DNA of 64,000 nt from contig JNKJ01000008.1 in assembly GCA_000702025.1 (NCBI GenBank), forward strand, positions 186,001 to 250,000, in the 5' to 3' direction. Position 1 is the stretch's first letter, and each line of letters starts with the position of its first letter. Below are positions 17,791-27,334 of the stretch, piece after piece. The stretch is from Blautia schinkii DSM 10518. GTDB taxonomy: Bacteria; Bacillota; Clostridia; Lachnospirales; Lachnospiraceae. The position numbers and the translations under genes were made by a program. The notes under the pieces were generated by a model, which was given only the letters and a program-made list of their open reading frames with translations, ran no database searches and was not told the DNA's origin.

Positions 17791-19032
17791 TTATAAATGC
17801 CGATAAATCCTTTTCCCCATGCAGCTTATTCCCACTATCAGTAAGGCCGTAACAAACATTATCACCGAAAGCTGTTCTGAATATTTCTCATATAGATATC
17901 CATACAACAGAATCCCCATAGTTAAAGCCGCATTTGTTATTGACGAATAAAAGGACATGATTCTTCCCAGCATACCATCTGAAATATTCTGCTGTATGGC
18001 TGATATAACATATATTCCGGCCATAACTGCCAAAACATATATTACAATTCCGATCATGACAAAAACGATATAGGTTATTATCGGCGATATGTTCAATAAA
18101 ATTGCGATTCCGAATACTGCCGTTGACACACCCATAATTAAAAACAATTGGTAAATCCTGCATGTTTTAAATCTATCTGAAATCACCCCTGCCATTATCC
18201 CACCCAATACTCCGGCAGCCCCCATTGAAGCCTGTAATAATCCATTGAATGCAGGGTTTAATTCAAGCACAATCCTCACAATAAAGGGACTGCCTACAAT
18301 CAATAAGGGTTGTATCAGGAAAACGAAAGCCGCGATAAGGAGGATGGCCTGAAAAACATATCTATGCCCTTTGAGCAGATAATGTATGCCATCTTTAAAA
18401 TCTTGCATTGCTGTCTGCAAGCCTATGGTTTCACGAATATTAACATTTGGTATTTTAATAAATGTTTCAACATATGCTGCAAGAAAAAAGCACAAAGCAC
18501 ATGCCAGAAATATCACCTGAACTCTTGTAAGATTATTTTTGCCCGCAATTCCATAGCATACACCGGCGAGAAGAGGGCCTATAAGATTCGTTATCATACT
18601 TACTTGATTGACAGCGGCATTTGATTTCACAAGCTTTTCCTTAGATTGGATAAGAGGTACACTTGCTTGCACGACCGGGGCTTCAAAAGATGATATGATG
18701 GATAACAGAAACATAAGAACCGTTATGATAAGCAGCTTGTTATGTATCGACATTGAAACAGCCAATAAAATTGCCATAATGCAATACATACCATCCATAG
18801 CAACCATAAGATTTCTTTTATTCTTTCGGTCTGCCAATACTCCTGCCAATGGTGATAAGAAAACCGGGGGCAGGCAACTGATGGATGTGATCATTCCAAA
18901 GACCGCCGCAGAACCTGTCAGATCTAGAATTACCAACGAAACAGTAAATTTTAATAATACTGTCGCAAACATGGATGCTGCCTGTCCGATTAATAATAAT
19001 ACAAAGTTCCGATTAAACACTTGTACTTTCAT
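17791..19032 (-). CDS. MFS transporter, drug/metabolite exporter type
   Basis: This 413-residue protein has about 12 predicted membrane helices, with the MFS loop motif GVLADRKNKRN between helices 2 and 3. It resembles the MFS_3 group that includes enterobactin and macrolide exporters. Nothing in the neighbourhood identifies the cargo. A- and T-rich codon use is somewhat stronger than in the flanking sugar genes. Confidence 0.85.
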   Translation of the reverse strand: MKVQVFNRNFVLLLIGQAASMFATVLLKFTVSLVILDLTGSAAVFGMITSISCLPPVFLSPLAGVLADRKNKRNLMVAMDGMYCIMAILLAVSMSIHNKLLIITVLMFLLSIISSFEAPVVQASVPLIQSKEKLVKSNAAVNQVSMITNLIGPLLAGVCYGIAGKNNLTRVQVIFLACALCFFLAAYVETFIKIPNVNIRETIGLQTAMQDFKDGIHYLLKGHRYVFQAILLIAAFVFLIQPLLIVGSPFIVRIVLELNPAFNGLLQASMGAAGVLGGIMAGVISDRFKTCRIYQLFLIMGVSTAVFGIAILLNISPIITYIVFVMIGIVIYVLAVMAGIYVISAIQQNISDGMLGRIMSFYSSITNAALTMGILLYGYLYEKYSEQLSVIMFVTALLIVGISCMGKRIYRHL

Positions 19033-19149
19033 AGTCTGATACCTGCCTTTATTTTTTGTAAATACTGTTTATAAAGAAGAATTCACGAGAACACGATTCT
19101 TAGCTTGTGTCAGGTTGCTGATTTTTAAAAATAGAATTCCGTTTAAGTA

Positions 19150-19184
19150 TACGAAATAAAGCCTGACACATCATGTCAGGCTTT
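19150..19184 (-). terminator. intrinsic terminator after the WYL regulator gene
   Basis: Perfect 11-bp arms (AAAGCCTGACA and its complement, 19158-19168 and 19174-19184) enclose a 5-base loop. On the minus strand a U-rich stretch follows. It ends the ABC exporter/WYL operon. Confidence 0.75.
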
Positions 19185-19274
19185 ACAAAAAATAAACATC
19201 TTATATTTCGTTTTTTATTCACAAGCTATTAGGGGAATCCTGTGTAGTTTCAGTTATATTTTAATTGTCATAAC

Positions 19275-20186
19275 TTAAACTTCTTTAAAATGGTTCAGCG
19301 CAGCTTCATATTTCTCAATCAATTTCCTTCTTACACTTTCAGGGCGAATGATCGTAACCTTATCACCAAAAGACATGAGAAAGCTATACAGCCAGTCTGT
19401 TTCGGGTAAAGTAAGTTTCACAATATATCCATTTTCATTTTTTGTGATGGCACTTTTATCCAGGGTATCATATAGCCTATAACCGACTTCCAATGAGAAA
19501 TCCAGCTCCAACTCTACTAACTCTCCCATTTCCTGTGGTTCAGGAAAAACATGTTCATTTGCATCAGGCGCATGCTCAAATTGTGCTTCGGTTAATGTCA
19601 AATTTTTCATACGGGTAAGCCGGAACAGCCTGGTATCTCTGTTGATAGGGCAAAACGCGTGCAGGTACCAAGCCTTATCCTTATAAACCAATTTCAACGG
19701 CATAGCCTCTCGCCAACTGTTCGTGCCGGAGGAGTTATCATACTCAAAATGAATGATCTGCTTTTCAAATATCGCCTGCTTTAGCTGACGGAATAATTCA
19801 TTTTCGTGCTCAGCAATACTTCCCCAACGGGAAAAATCCACCTCAATCCAATCAGTTAACCCTACTTGGAAAGTTGCACCGAGCTTTTTTAAAATGTGAT
19901 CTATATCGGGATACTGAGCAGCCGAAAGGCTTTGTATTCCTGATAAAATTTCCTGTCTCTCCTTATGGGAGAAAAAGGATTTATCAAGAACATAATCATC
20001 AAGAAATTGTATGCCTCCATTGCGTCCGGTTGTAACATAAATAGGAATCCCGGCGCCGCTGATAGCATCAATATCACGATAAATCGTTCTTACAGACACC
20101 TCGAATTTTTTCGCTAATTCGGGAGCTGTTGCATGTCTTTTATCCAATATATAATACAAAATCCCGAATAATCTACCTGCCTGCAA
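19275..20186 (-). CDS. YafY-type HTH + WYL transcription regulator
   Basis: This 303-residue protein has an N-terminal winged helix (TAPELAKKFEVSVRTIYRDIDAI, about 18-40). A WYL domain in the middle (KLVYKDKAWYLHAFCPINRDTRLFRLTRM) and a C-terminal WCX-like extension follow. WYL domains sense small ligands or nucleic acids. It lies 16 bases after the ABC permease gene and is the last gene of that operon, so it probably controls it. Confidence 0.88.
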   Translation of the reverse strand: MQAGRLFGILYYILDKRHATAPELAKKFEVSVRTIYRDIDAISGAGIPIYVTTGRNGGIQFLDDYVLDKSFFSHKERQEILSGIQSLSAAQYPDIDHILKKLGATFQVGLTDWIEVDFSRWGSIAEHENELFRQLKQAIFEKQIIHFEYDNSSGTNSWREAMPLKLVYKDKAWYLHAFCPINRDTRLFRLTRMKNLTLTEAQFEHAPDANEHVFPEPQEMGELVELELDFSLEVGYRLYDTLDKSAITKNENGYIVKLTLPETDWLYSFLMSFGDKVTIIRPESVRRKLIEKYEAALNHFKEV

Positions 20187-20202
20187 TCAACTGCCTCCTA
20201 CG

Positions 20203-21486
20203 TTAACTTGTCATGGACAATATCTGTTTGGGATTTACCCGCATGATCTTAATAGACGAGAACGCAGTAATAAAAATGCAGAAAAGCACTCCGCCTGCTC
20301 CCACGCTTAAAATGTGACCGATTCCAAGTGCAGCATTCTCGATATCCAAAAGACCTGCCAGCACCCGGATTCCTCCGAACACAAAGGGAACGGACACCAG
20401 GAAGCTTGCTGCAAATACCATCAGATTTTCCGTAATGAGCCTGCTCATGATCCTGGCCTTTGAAAATCCTAGGGACAGAAAAATCCCCATCTCCTGCGTT
20501 CGCTCATGATTCCACATAGTAAGGATAATGATCAGCATCAGCATCCCAAGAACCATTACAAGAGCAAGCATGATAAACAATATTTTTTCCATCTGCGTAA
20601 GCGGCCCGGCAGAACGGTCGTAATCTGCATTATTCGTGTTGACGAAATAATTATCCCACTCATATCCAGGTACATTCATTACTTTCTCAAACGCACTGTC
20701 CAACAGAGCCGGGTCCTCCACCCAGAGGGTGATTCCGTTTGTATACTGAGGCTCTGTCTGCCAGATGTTTTTCAGGATATCCATTCCGCTCTCTTCGTCT
20801 ACAAAGACATAGTTTGCAAGTATCTCGGATTCTGCTCTTTTATCGGAGGTATTGTCCGCCTCCCCGTCCACATGAAAGATTCCCGCGATTTCAAATTCAT
20901 AAGTGCTGCCGATACCTGCCTTGGCCTTGATTACAATATCATCTGTCACAGTACCAGAAATCATATCTCCAAGCTTTAGTCCGTTCATTTCCGCCAGTTC
21001 GTCCGAAATAAGCGCTTTTCCTTTATCCTCATGCTCCAGGTGGCGGCCCTCCACAAGAGCAAGCTTCTTCTCTGTGAATTCCCTGGCGAGAACGCTTTCT
21101 GAGCACGCCACTATCCTTGTGGTGTGTGCGGCATCATCCTGTTCCGCGGTAAATTTACCTGGAATTGGCGTAAGCTCCTTAGTGGAAAGATAAACCGTGT
21201 TCGTTCCGCTCCATTTTTCCGGCTGCACTGCCTGTACCACTGTGTCCGTAAGTTCAGGAGTGATCACTGTGCTTTCGTCAAAGGTACGTTCAATGGTGAG
21301 ACACACGTAAAACTGCCTGCGAAGCTCCAGGAGCGATTGCTCCACAGCGCCGGTCAGGGTAATCCCGGCCAGTACGAGAATACAAAGGGTGAGAAATATC
21401 CCGGCCAGTATCCAGGTACGGCCTTTTTTGCGTTTAAGATATAAAGCTGCCTGCTGCAGATTTCCTTTTCCGCTACTTTTCTTCAT
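20203..21486 (-). CDS. ABC exporter permease, FtsX/MacB type
   Basis: This 427-residue protein starts at ATG 21486, nine bases after GGAGG and overlapping the ATPase gene by 14 bases. It has one N-terminal membrane helix (IFLTLCILVLAGITLTG), a large extracytoplasmic domain, and three C-terminal helices including the FtsX motif NHERTQEMGIFLSLGFSK. With the ATPase and the second permease it forms a complex that usually exports peptides or senses antimicrobials. Confidence 0.88.
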   Translation of the reverse strand: MKKSSGKGNLQQAALYLKRKKGRTWILAGIFLTLCILVLAGITLTGAVEQSLLELRRQFYVCLTIERTFDESTVITPELTDTVVQAVQPEKWSGTNTVYLSTKELTPIPGKFTAEQDDAAHTTRIVACSESVLAREFTEKKLALVEGRHLEHEDKGKALISDELAEMNGLKLGDMISGTVTDDIVIKAKAGIGSTYEFEIAGIFHVDGEADNTSDKRAESEILANYVFVDEESGMDILKNIWQTEPQYTNGITLWVEDPALLDSAFEKVMNVPGYEWDNYFVNTNNADYDRSAGPLTQMEKILFIMLALVMVLGMLMLIIILTMWNHERTQEMGIFLSLGFSKARIMSRLITENLMVFAASFLVSVPFVFGGIRVLAGLLDIENAALGIGHILSVGAGGVLFCIFITAFSSIKIMRVNPKQILSMTS

Positions 21487-22117
21487 GGGCTGGTTCCTCC
21501 ACCACGAAATGCTTGTCCGCAAATCCGAAGACTACATCCGCCTCCCCGGCAAGCTCAGAGGAATGTGTGACCATGATGACACAACGTCCCTCCTCATGTG
21601 CGCTCTTTTTGAGCAGCTCCAGAATTGCACGGGCGGTTTCCTCATCAAGATTCCCGGTGGGCTCATCTGCAAGAAGCACAGGTTTATTGCTGGCAATCCC
21701 CCGGGCAATAGCCACACGCTGCTGCTGTCCGCCGGAAAGCTTGAGTACGTTGCGGTTCCAAAGTTCACGCTCTAATCCCACCTTTTGCAGAGCCTCTTCC
21801 ACGGAAAGCTTGGCGGTAAGCTCTACGTTCTCTTTTGCAGTCATATACTCGATCAAATTATACCCCTGGAAGATAAACGCCACATTATCCTGACGGTGCT
21901 TATCAAGGCCGTATTCCTTGATATCCGTGCCATTGTACAGGATTTTGCCCTGCCTGGGACTGTCCAGACCGCCTAAGAGTGACAGCAGTGTGGTCTTTCC
22001 GCACCCTGACTGTCCCAGAATTGCATACAGCTTCCCCTCTTCAAACACCAGATTCACATTCTCCAGAACGGTATTATAATCCGTATAAGAATAAAGCATA
22101 TCAACTACCTGCAGCAT
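21473..22117 (-). CDS. ABC exporter ATPase, LolD/MacB type
   Basis: This 214-residue ATPase has Walker A GQSGCGKTT, signature LSGGQQQR, Walker B VLLADEPTGNLD and a His switch in MVTHSSE. The start ATG 22117 follows AAGGGGG. It is encoded between two FtsX-type permeases, which fits a heterodimeric exporter. Confidence 0.92.
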   Translation of the reverse strand: MLQVVDMLYSYTDYNTVLENVNLVFEEGKLYAILGQSGCGKTTLLSLLGGLDSPRQGKILYNGTDIKEYGLDKHRQDNVAFIFQGYNLIEYMTAKENVELTAKLSVEEALQKVGLERELWNRNVLKLSGGQQQRVAIARGIASNKPVLLADEPTGNLDEETARAILELLKKSAHEEGRCVIMVTHSSELAGEADVVFGFADKHFVVEEPAHEEK

Positions 22118-22228
22118 TTTGAATCCCCCTTTTATTTTGTTCTTGTAGCTTTTTGTCTTTGTTCTTGCAATACTAAGGTACAATTCTCTATACGATATAT
22201 TCTATCATGCTTCTCTGAAAACCACAGC

Positions 22229-23749
22229 CTATTCAATCATGGACAGGACGCGTATTGGCTCCAGCTTTAATGTTTTTTTGATTGCGCAGTCTACGCAGAC
22301 AACAATAATCAACATCTCTGCAAAAAGCAAGAAAATGATTGTCGTGGCATTGACTCCCGTATCAATATCTTCAGGTGGTTCGACTCCGGTCCTCTGATTT
22401 TTAGCCATTTCAGATACTTTCTCACGTTCTCCACGGGCGATGGCTGCTTCCAGTTCCTTTTCTGTATATACTTTTTGTTCATTTCCTTTGTTGATTGTGC
22501 CATATAGCTGGCTGCCAAGCACAGGGGTGACTGCCGCCCCGATAAGCACAGCGCAGAAAAATGCCACCAGCCCAATAAATAAATGCTCAAGGATTATTTG
22601 ATTTCTGATTTCTTTGCCATTAAGTCCAATGGACAGGAGAATCCCCATCTCTCGGGTCCGTTTCTTTACAGAATGAATTACGGTAAGCATCAGAAGAACA
22701 ATACCTGCAATCGCACTGACAGCCAAAAGTACCGCCATAATGACGCGCATAGTGTGGAGAGGGGCTATGGCTTCACTGTACTGGGAATCGTCTTTAAACA
22801 GTCTGTAATAATTCCAGTCTATCCAACCAAGGTTTTTGACATCCTTCATCACTTGATCAATATTGGCGGGATTATCAACAAAAAAGGTTCCTGTATATAG
22901 ACTATTATTTTCGCCATATAATTGATTTAAACTGTATCCGGTCTGGGTATCCACCAATATCCAGTTTTCCATTATGTCGTATTCTTCTGTGTAATCTGTT
23001 ACCTGTTGCTGATATGTCGTTTCAAATAGACCTACAATTTCTGCTTCTACATTTCCCAGTGACTCAACCGGATAAGTTGCGCGCACATTCAATGAATCGG
23101 TGTCAATTACGAGTGTATCTCCCAAGGATAAATGATTTCTATCTGCCAAGGCTCTGGAAATGATAGCTTTATGTACATCTGTATCTACAATATGTCGTCC
23201 TTCACATAATCGAAAAATGCCATTGTAGAATTCTTTAAAATTAGTACTATTACGTACCGGAAAGCACTGTGTAATATAGATAGTATTTTTTATTTCTTCT
23301 GCTGTGAACATTAGCTGTTCTGGATTGGGGGACTCCAAACGATATTTGTAATCTGCAATTTCCCACCCCGGAATTAACTCATATTCGTATAGCATAACCT
23401 CCCAGTCTCTTCCTGCTTCAAAATCTTTAATGCCGTCAACCTCTGCAATACGACTCATCATTTCTTCATCTACATTAGGGCCAATATAGAAATTCAACGT
23501 AGTATTCCCTTGTGTTCCTTCAATAACTCGTTCCTCCCATAAGCTGGGATCCGAATCATCCCGAACAATCTGTATTTTAAAGCTGCTGCCATATGTCTTT
23601 TCGATTTCTGAAATATTTTTGCCGGACGATTGATAAATAGTTAAGGCAGCAATTAAAAAAACTGAAACACAAATAAGGATTCCAAAGAAAAGAGCGCTGC
23701 TTTTTCTTCGTATGATTGATAGATAAACCCTATTTATTCTCATAATCAT
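22229..23749 (-). CDS. ABC exporter permease 2, FtsX/MacB type
   Basis: This 506-residue protein has an N-terminal helix, a long extracytoplasmic domain (about 45-345) and C-terminal helices with KKRTREMGILLSIGLNGKEI. A charged insertion (about 430-470) separates the last two helices. It is the first gene of the exporter operon, 111 bases ahead of the ATPase. Confidence 0.87.
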   Translation of the reverse strand: MIMRINRVYLSIIRRKSSALFFGILICVSVFLIAALTIYQSSGKNISEIEKTYGSSFKIQIVRDDSDPSLWEERVIEGTQGNTTLNFYIGPNVDEEMMSRIAEVDGIKDFEAGRDWEVMLYEYELIPGWEIADYKYRLESPNPEQLMFTAEEIKNTIYITQCFPVRNSTNFKEFYNGIFRLCEGRHIVDTDVHKAIISRALADRNHLSLGDTLVIDTDSLNVRATYPVESLGNVEAEIVGLFETTYQQQVTDYTEEYDIMENWILVDTQTGYSLNQLYGENNSLYTGTFFVDNPANIDQVMKDVKNLGWIDWNYYRLFKDDSQYSEAIAPLHTMRVIMAVLLAVSAIAGIVLLMLTVIHSVKKRTREMGILLSIGLNGKEIRNQIILEHLFIGLVAFFCAVLIGAAVTPVLGSQLYGTINKGNEQKVYTEKELEAAIARGEREKVSEMAKNQRTGVEPPEDIDTGVNATTIIFLLFAEMLIIVVCVDCAIKKTLKLEPIRVLSMIE

Positions 23750-24072
23750 TTCCTGCTTTCATAATACAATAATAAGTGGCGTTGATTCCGTTTCATGTTT
23801 ACCATAAAGTGTTACTTATAATTATACAATAAATTGATGCTTTGTAAATATAAATTCACCTATATAGATAAATTTGTGCGCTTTTTCAGAATATATCACT
23901 CCAAAGACTTTCATCAGATAAGTTTTAAGCTTTTTTGACTATATGCTTTATAAGTGACGATTAACATGTTATAATTAATCAACTTTTGAATTTACGGTCG
24001 AAGCTATTTTTGTCGAAGCTATTGCCTGACTTCAAAATAAATAATCAGAATGAAAATACAGGAGGATTACGT

Positions 24073-24726
24073 ATGAACAGGAAATCAATTACACAAGAGT
24101 ACTACACGTTAGCAGTAGACGCGAATGGCAATATGCCGCCAATGCACAAGGATGAATCAAATGCAGGTACGGTAGTGGCAGGATTTATGGATTTGCTCTT
24201 GAACGGTGTCATTGCTGAGGAGAAGAAGAAAATCACTGTAATCAACGAGCTGCCGGATGAATTGAAACACCTTACGACCCTATATGAATACCTGATTGAA
24301 AAACCCCGTACCAAGGAAAAAATGATGAATGATTTTTATTACGGCAAAAATACAAAGGAACTTATTGCACAGATTGGGGAGTCTTTGCTTGCGGACCGAG
24401 TGGCAGTAACAGGATCCGGCGGTATCTTCGGTCCTAAGGTAACATACATTCCTGAAAAGACCTATAAAGATGAGGTCATAGACTACCTTAAGGCAGCCGT
24501 GACAAAGGATGACGGGATTACCCCTCATGATGTGGCTCTCATATATATTTTAAAAGAAACCAAGAATTTGAATCAGTATTTTTCCAAACATGAAAGTGAC
24601 GAGTTAAAAGCTAAGTTAAAAGAATTGAAGAAAGACCCTCAGAATAAAGAACTGGCAGAAATGATCAATTATGTCAGCGATATGATAACCGTCATCATTG
24701 CCTGTATATTTATACATTCGGTTTAA
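24073..24726 (+). CDS. GPP34/GOLPH3-like domain protein
   Basis: This 217-residue protein starts at ATG 24073, seven bases after GGAGG. The N-terminus (ITQEYYTLAVDANGNM), the following AGFMDLLLNGVIAEE, and the mixed-charge helical rest match the layout of the GPP34 fold: a helix-turn repeat with an LxLxxLxGxI pattern. In eukaryotes GOLPH3/Vps74 binds phosphoinositide and Golgi enzymes; bacterial homologues have no clear role. It is a single gene, divergent from the ABC exporter. The call rests on pattern, not on a search. Confidence 0.65.
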   Translation: MNRKSITQEYYTLAVDANGNMPPMHKDESNAGTVVAGFMDLLLNGVIAEEKKKITVINELPDELKHLTTLYEYLIEKPRTKEKMMNDFYYGKNTKELIAQIGESLLADRVAVTGSGGIFGPKVTYIPEKTYKDEVIDYLKAAVTKDDGITPHDVALIYILKETKNLNQYFSKHESDELKAKLKELKKDPQNKELAEMINYVSDMITVIIACIFIHSV

Positions 24727-24745
24727 ACAACCATTTAAATCAGAG

Positions 24746-24790
24746 ACAGGAGCAGAGCATCTGTTATCAAACCAGATATCCTGCTCCTGT
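24746..24790. terminator. bidirectional terminator between convergent genes
   Basis: Perfect 10-bp arms (ACAGGAGCAG and its complement) enclose a 25-base loop that can itself pair (ATCTG with CAGAT). It lies between the convergent GPP34-like gene and the hybrid kinase gene. Confidence 0.6.
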
Positions 24791-24801
24791 TTGATTGTGA
24801 T

Positions 24802-27300
24802 CTAGTTATTCGTCCTTTGTCTTATATACCCCTGAATCGTACTCTGCAAGGTCTGTATATCCAGGGGTTTCGCCAGATGAGCGTTCATTCCTGCTTCTTT
24901 ACTTGCTGTAACATCTTCCGCAAAGGCATTTGCCGTCATGGCTATAATCGGTATCGTACCGGCATCCGGGCGGTTCAGCCTGCGTATTTTTCTGGCTGCT
25001 GTGTATCCGTCCATAACCGGCATTTGGATATCCATGAGTATCATTGCGTAATAGTCTGCCGGAGAATTTTCAAATCTACGCAGTGCCTCCTCGCCGTTGC
25101 AGGCAGTCTCAACTGTAGCATTTGTAAAGGATAGCATTTCACATGCAATTTCCATGTTCAGTTCATTATCCTCTGCCAACAGAAAACGGTATCCTGTAAA
25201 ATCGCAGTTATTGGTATCATTACCTTCCTGTTGGGCTTTCAGCGGATTAATGAAAAGATTCAGCTTTGTGTAGAGCTTAGATTTGAACAAAGGTTTCCGG
25301 ATAAAAGCATTCACACCCGCCTTAAAAATCTTAGCATCGACCTCATCGCAGTCATATGGACAGATAAATAGTACGGGTATTTCAGAACCTATTTCGGCCC
25401 GGACGCTCATTATGAAGTCTTCGATGTCCATATCATTGGACGGAATCTCCATGAGGAGCACATCATAAGGCTTATGTATCTTCTGCGCTTTTTGTATTTT
25501 TATCACAGCATCCGCTCTGTCCTTTGCCAGCTCTGTATCCACTCCAAGTGAATTAAGATCATGGACGGTATGTGGATTGCTGTCGGTTTCGCTATCTGCC
25601 ACAAGAACACGAATAGCTGGCAGCGGCATTACTTCCGGCTCATTATCCAATTGGAATTTTAGCTCAACGGTGAATGTGGAGCCTTTTCCCTGTTGGCTTT
25701 TCACACGGATTCTGCCATGCATTGCGTCCACTATTTTTTTAGAGATAGCCATTCCCAGGCCGGTACCTTCTATGCCATTTCTCCTGCTTTCCTGTTCCCG
25801 GCTGAATGCGGAAAAGATATCTTTGACAAACTCAGGCTTCATGCCGATTCCTGTATCTGAAAATACAAAACGATAGCTTGCATACCCTTTTTGTTCTGAC
25901 TGGAGTTCCTGGATATTAACCGAAATCCTACCGCCCTCCGGTGTAAATTTTGCTGCATTTGAAAGAATATTGATGAACACCTGGGATAAACGCAGGGAAT
26001 CGGTATAAATGCGCTCATGCTTTACATCATGAAGGTGAATGGAAAAGTCCTGGTTTTTGGATTTCATGGCAGGCTGGACGATAGTTATCATACGGCTGAT
26101 TATGTCAGACAGATATACAAATTCATTATGCAGAACCATTCTGCCGCTTTCGATTTTAGACATGTCCAGTACATCATTGATCAGCCCTAAAAGATACTGG
26201 CTGGAGGACTGGATTTTTTCAAGGCATCTTTTCACCTGCCCGGAGTCATCCAGATGCCTGTATGCAATTGCAGTCATTCCGATGATTGCATTCATAGGCG
26301 TACGGATATCATGGCTCATATTTGCAAGAAACATAGATTTCGCACGCTCCGCACGTTTCCTGTTCTGAGACTGGTTATAAAGAATCACTACAATGAGTAT
26401 CAACAGCAGGAACGCGGCAACAGTCACTACGCTAAGTCTGGTCAGTTCATACACAAGCGCATCTGTTTTCTGGGTAATGACTTTTTTGGCAACAATATTG
26501 ACCACGGTCCAGTCATTGATTCCCAACGGACAGTAATATGCATACTGTTTCACATTAAAATTCGAATAGCACGATAATCCTGCCTGTCCCTGTGCGATAT
26601 CATGAAGAATCGCATCATGGCTGAATCCCTCCTCAAATGTGACATTATCCAGGAGATTAAAAAAGTTATAATAATCCATGCTTCGCTTGTACAGGACTAA
26701 GCTGCCCTCTTTATCGATGATATAGGAATAGCCGTGCCCGCCGAAGCTGCTTGTCTCAAGCGCAGCCTCCAGTTGACGCACATCAACCATGGCGGCCACA
26801 ATCCCGCTGCCGTCCGGCACAGAAACTGCCAATATGACTCCGGAAGCAGCACTGTCCGTCAAGATTTCCCGTACAATGCCTGTGACAGCATAACCGTTTG
26901 TCATTGCTTCTTTAAAATAGTCTTCTTGTGATATATCTCTTGGCTCCGAAGAGACTGTGGTATAAAGCATCCCGTCTGAACCTGCATATCCCATGTATAC
27001 GAGATTGTCACGTTCCCGCACCTGGTTCAGATAAGCCAGACGGTCCTTTTCCTCAATGGCATTCAGTGCGATTGCCGCATTATTCAGCAGGCTGCGGTTA
27101 TTGTCCACGACCGCGTTCATATAGGTACGTATATTTTCTCCTGTTTCAGCCATACGGATTCGGTTTTCCTCCTCCAACGTGAGGTTGAACTTATGAATAT
27201 AAGACATGGCCCCGCCGCCAAAAAGTACCACTACACACAGCAGAAAAATACCTGTGACTAAAGCCATGAACCTTTTTCCGGTACCTTTTACTTCTCGCAT
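24802..27300 (-). CDS. hybrid histidine kinase with Cache sensor and two receiver domains
   Basis: This 832-residue membrane protein has a helix at 11-31, a dCache-like extracellular domain (about 40-280), a second helix (290-308) and HisKA with H330 in MSHDIRTPMNAI. HATPase_c has GTGLGMAISKKI. The first receiver (about 565-690) has Glu where the phospho-Asp should be (LLMEIPSND), so it is probably inactive. The second receiver is canonical (LMDIQMPVMDGY, AMTANAF, KPLD). No HPt or output domain is present. It follows a binding-lipoprotein gene by 34 bases. Confidence 0.9.
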   Translation of the reverse strand: MREVKGTGKRFMALVTGIFLLCVVVLFGGGAMSYIHKFNLTLEEENRIRMAETGENIRTYMNAVVDNNRSLLNNAAIALNAIEEKDRLAYLNQVRERDNLVYMGYAGSDGMLYTTVSSEPRDISQEDYFKEAMTNGYAVTGIVREILTDSAASGVILAVSVPDGSGIVAAMVDVRQLEAALETSSFGGHGYSYIIDKEGSLVLYKRSMDYYNFFNLLDNVTFEEGFSHDAILHDIAQGQAGLSCYSNFNVKQYAYYCPLGINDWTVVNIVAKKVITQKTDALVYELTRLSVVTVAAFLLLILIVVILYNQSQNRKRAERAKSMFLANMSHDIRTPMNAIIGMTAIAYRHLDDSGQVKRCLEKIQSSSQYLLGLINDVLDMSKIESGRMVLHNEFVYLSDIISRMITIVQPAMKSKNQDFSIHLHDVKHERIYTDSLRLSQVFINILSNAAKFTPEGGRISVNIQELQSEQKGYASYRFVFSDTGIGMKPEFVKDIFSAFSREQESRRNGIEGTGLGMAISKKIVDAMHGRIRVKSQQGKGSTFTVELKFQLDNEPEVMPLPAIRVLVADSETDSNPHTVHDLNSLGVDTELAKDRADAVIKIQKAQKIHKPYDVLLMEIPSNDMDIEDFIMSVRAEIGSEIPVLFICPYDCDEVDAKIFKAGVNAFIRKPLFKSKLYTKLNLFINPLKAQQEGNDTNNCDFTGYRFLLAEDNELNMEIACEMLSFTNATVETACNGEEALRRFENSPADYYAMILMDIQMPVMDGYTAARKIRRLNRPDAGTIPIIAMTANAFAEDVTASKEAGMNAHLAKPLDIQTLQSTIQGYIRQRTNN

Positions 27301-27334
27301 AACTTCTCCTCCAGTATACAGCCGTGCAATTGGA

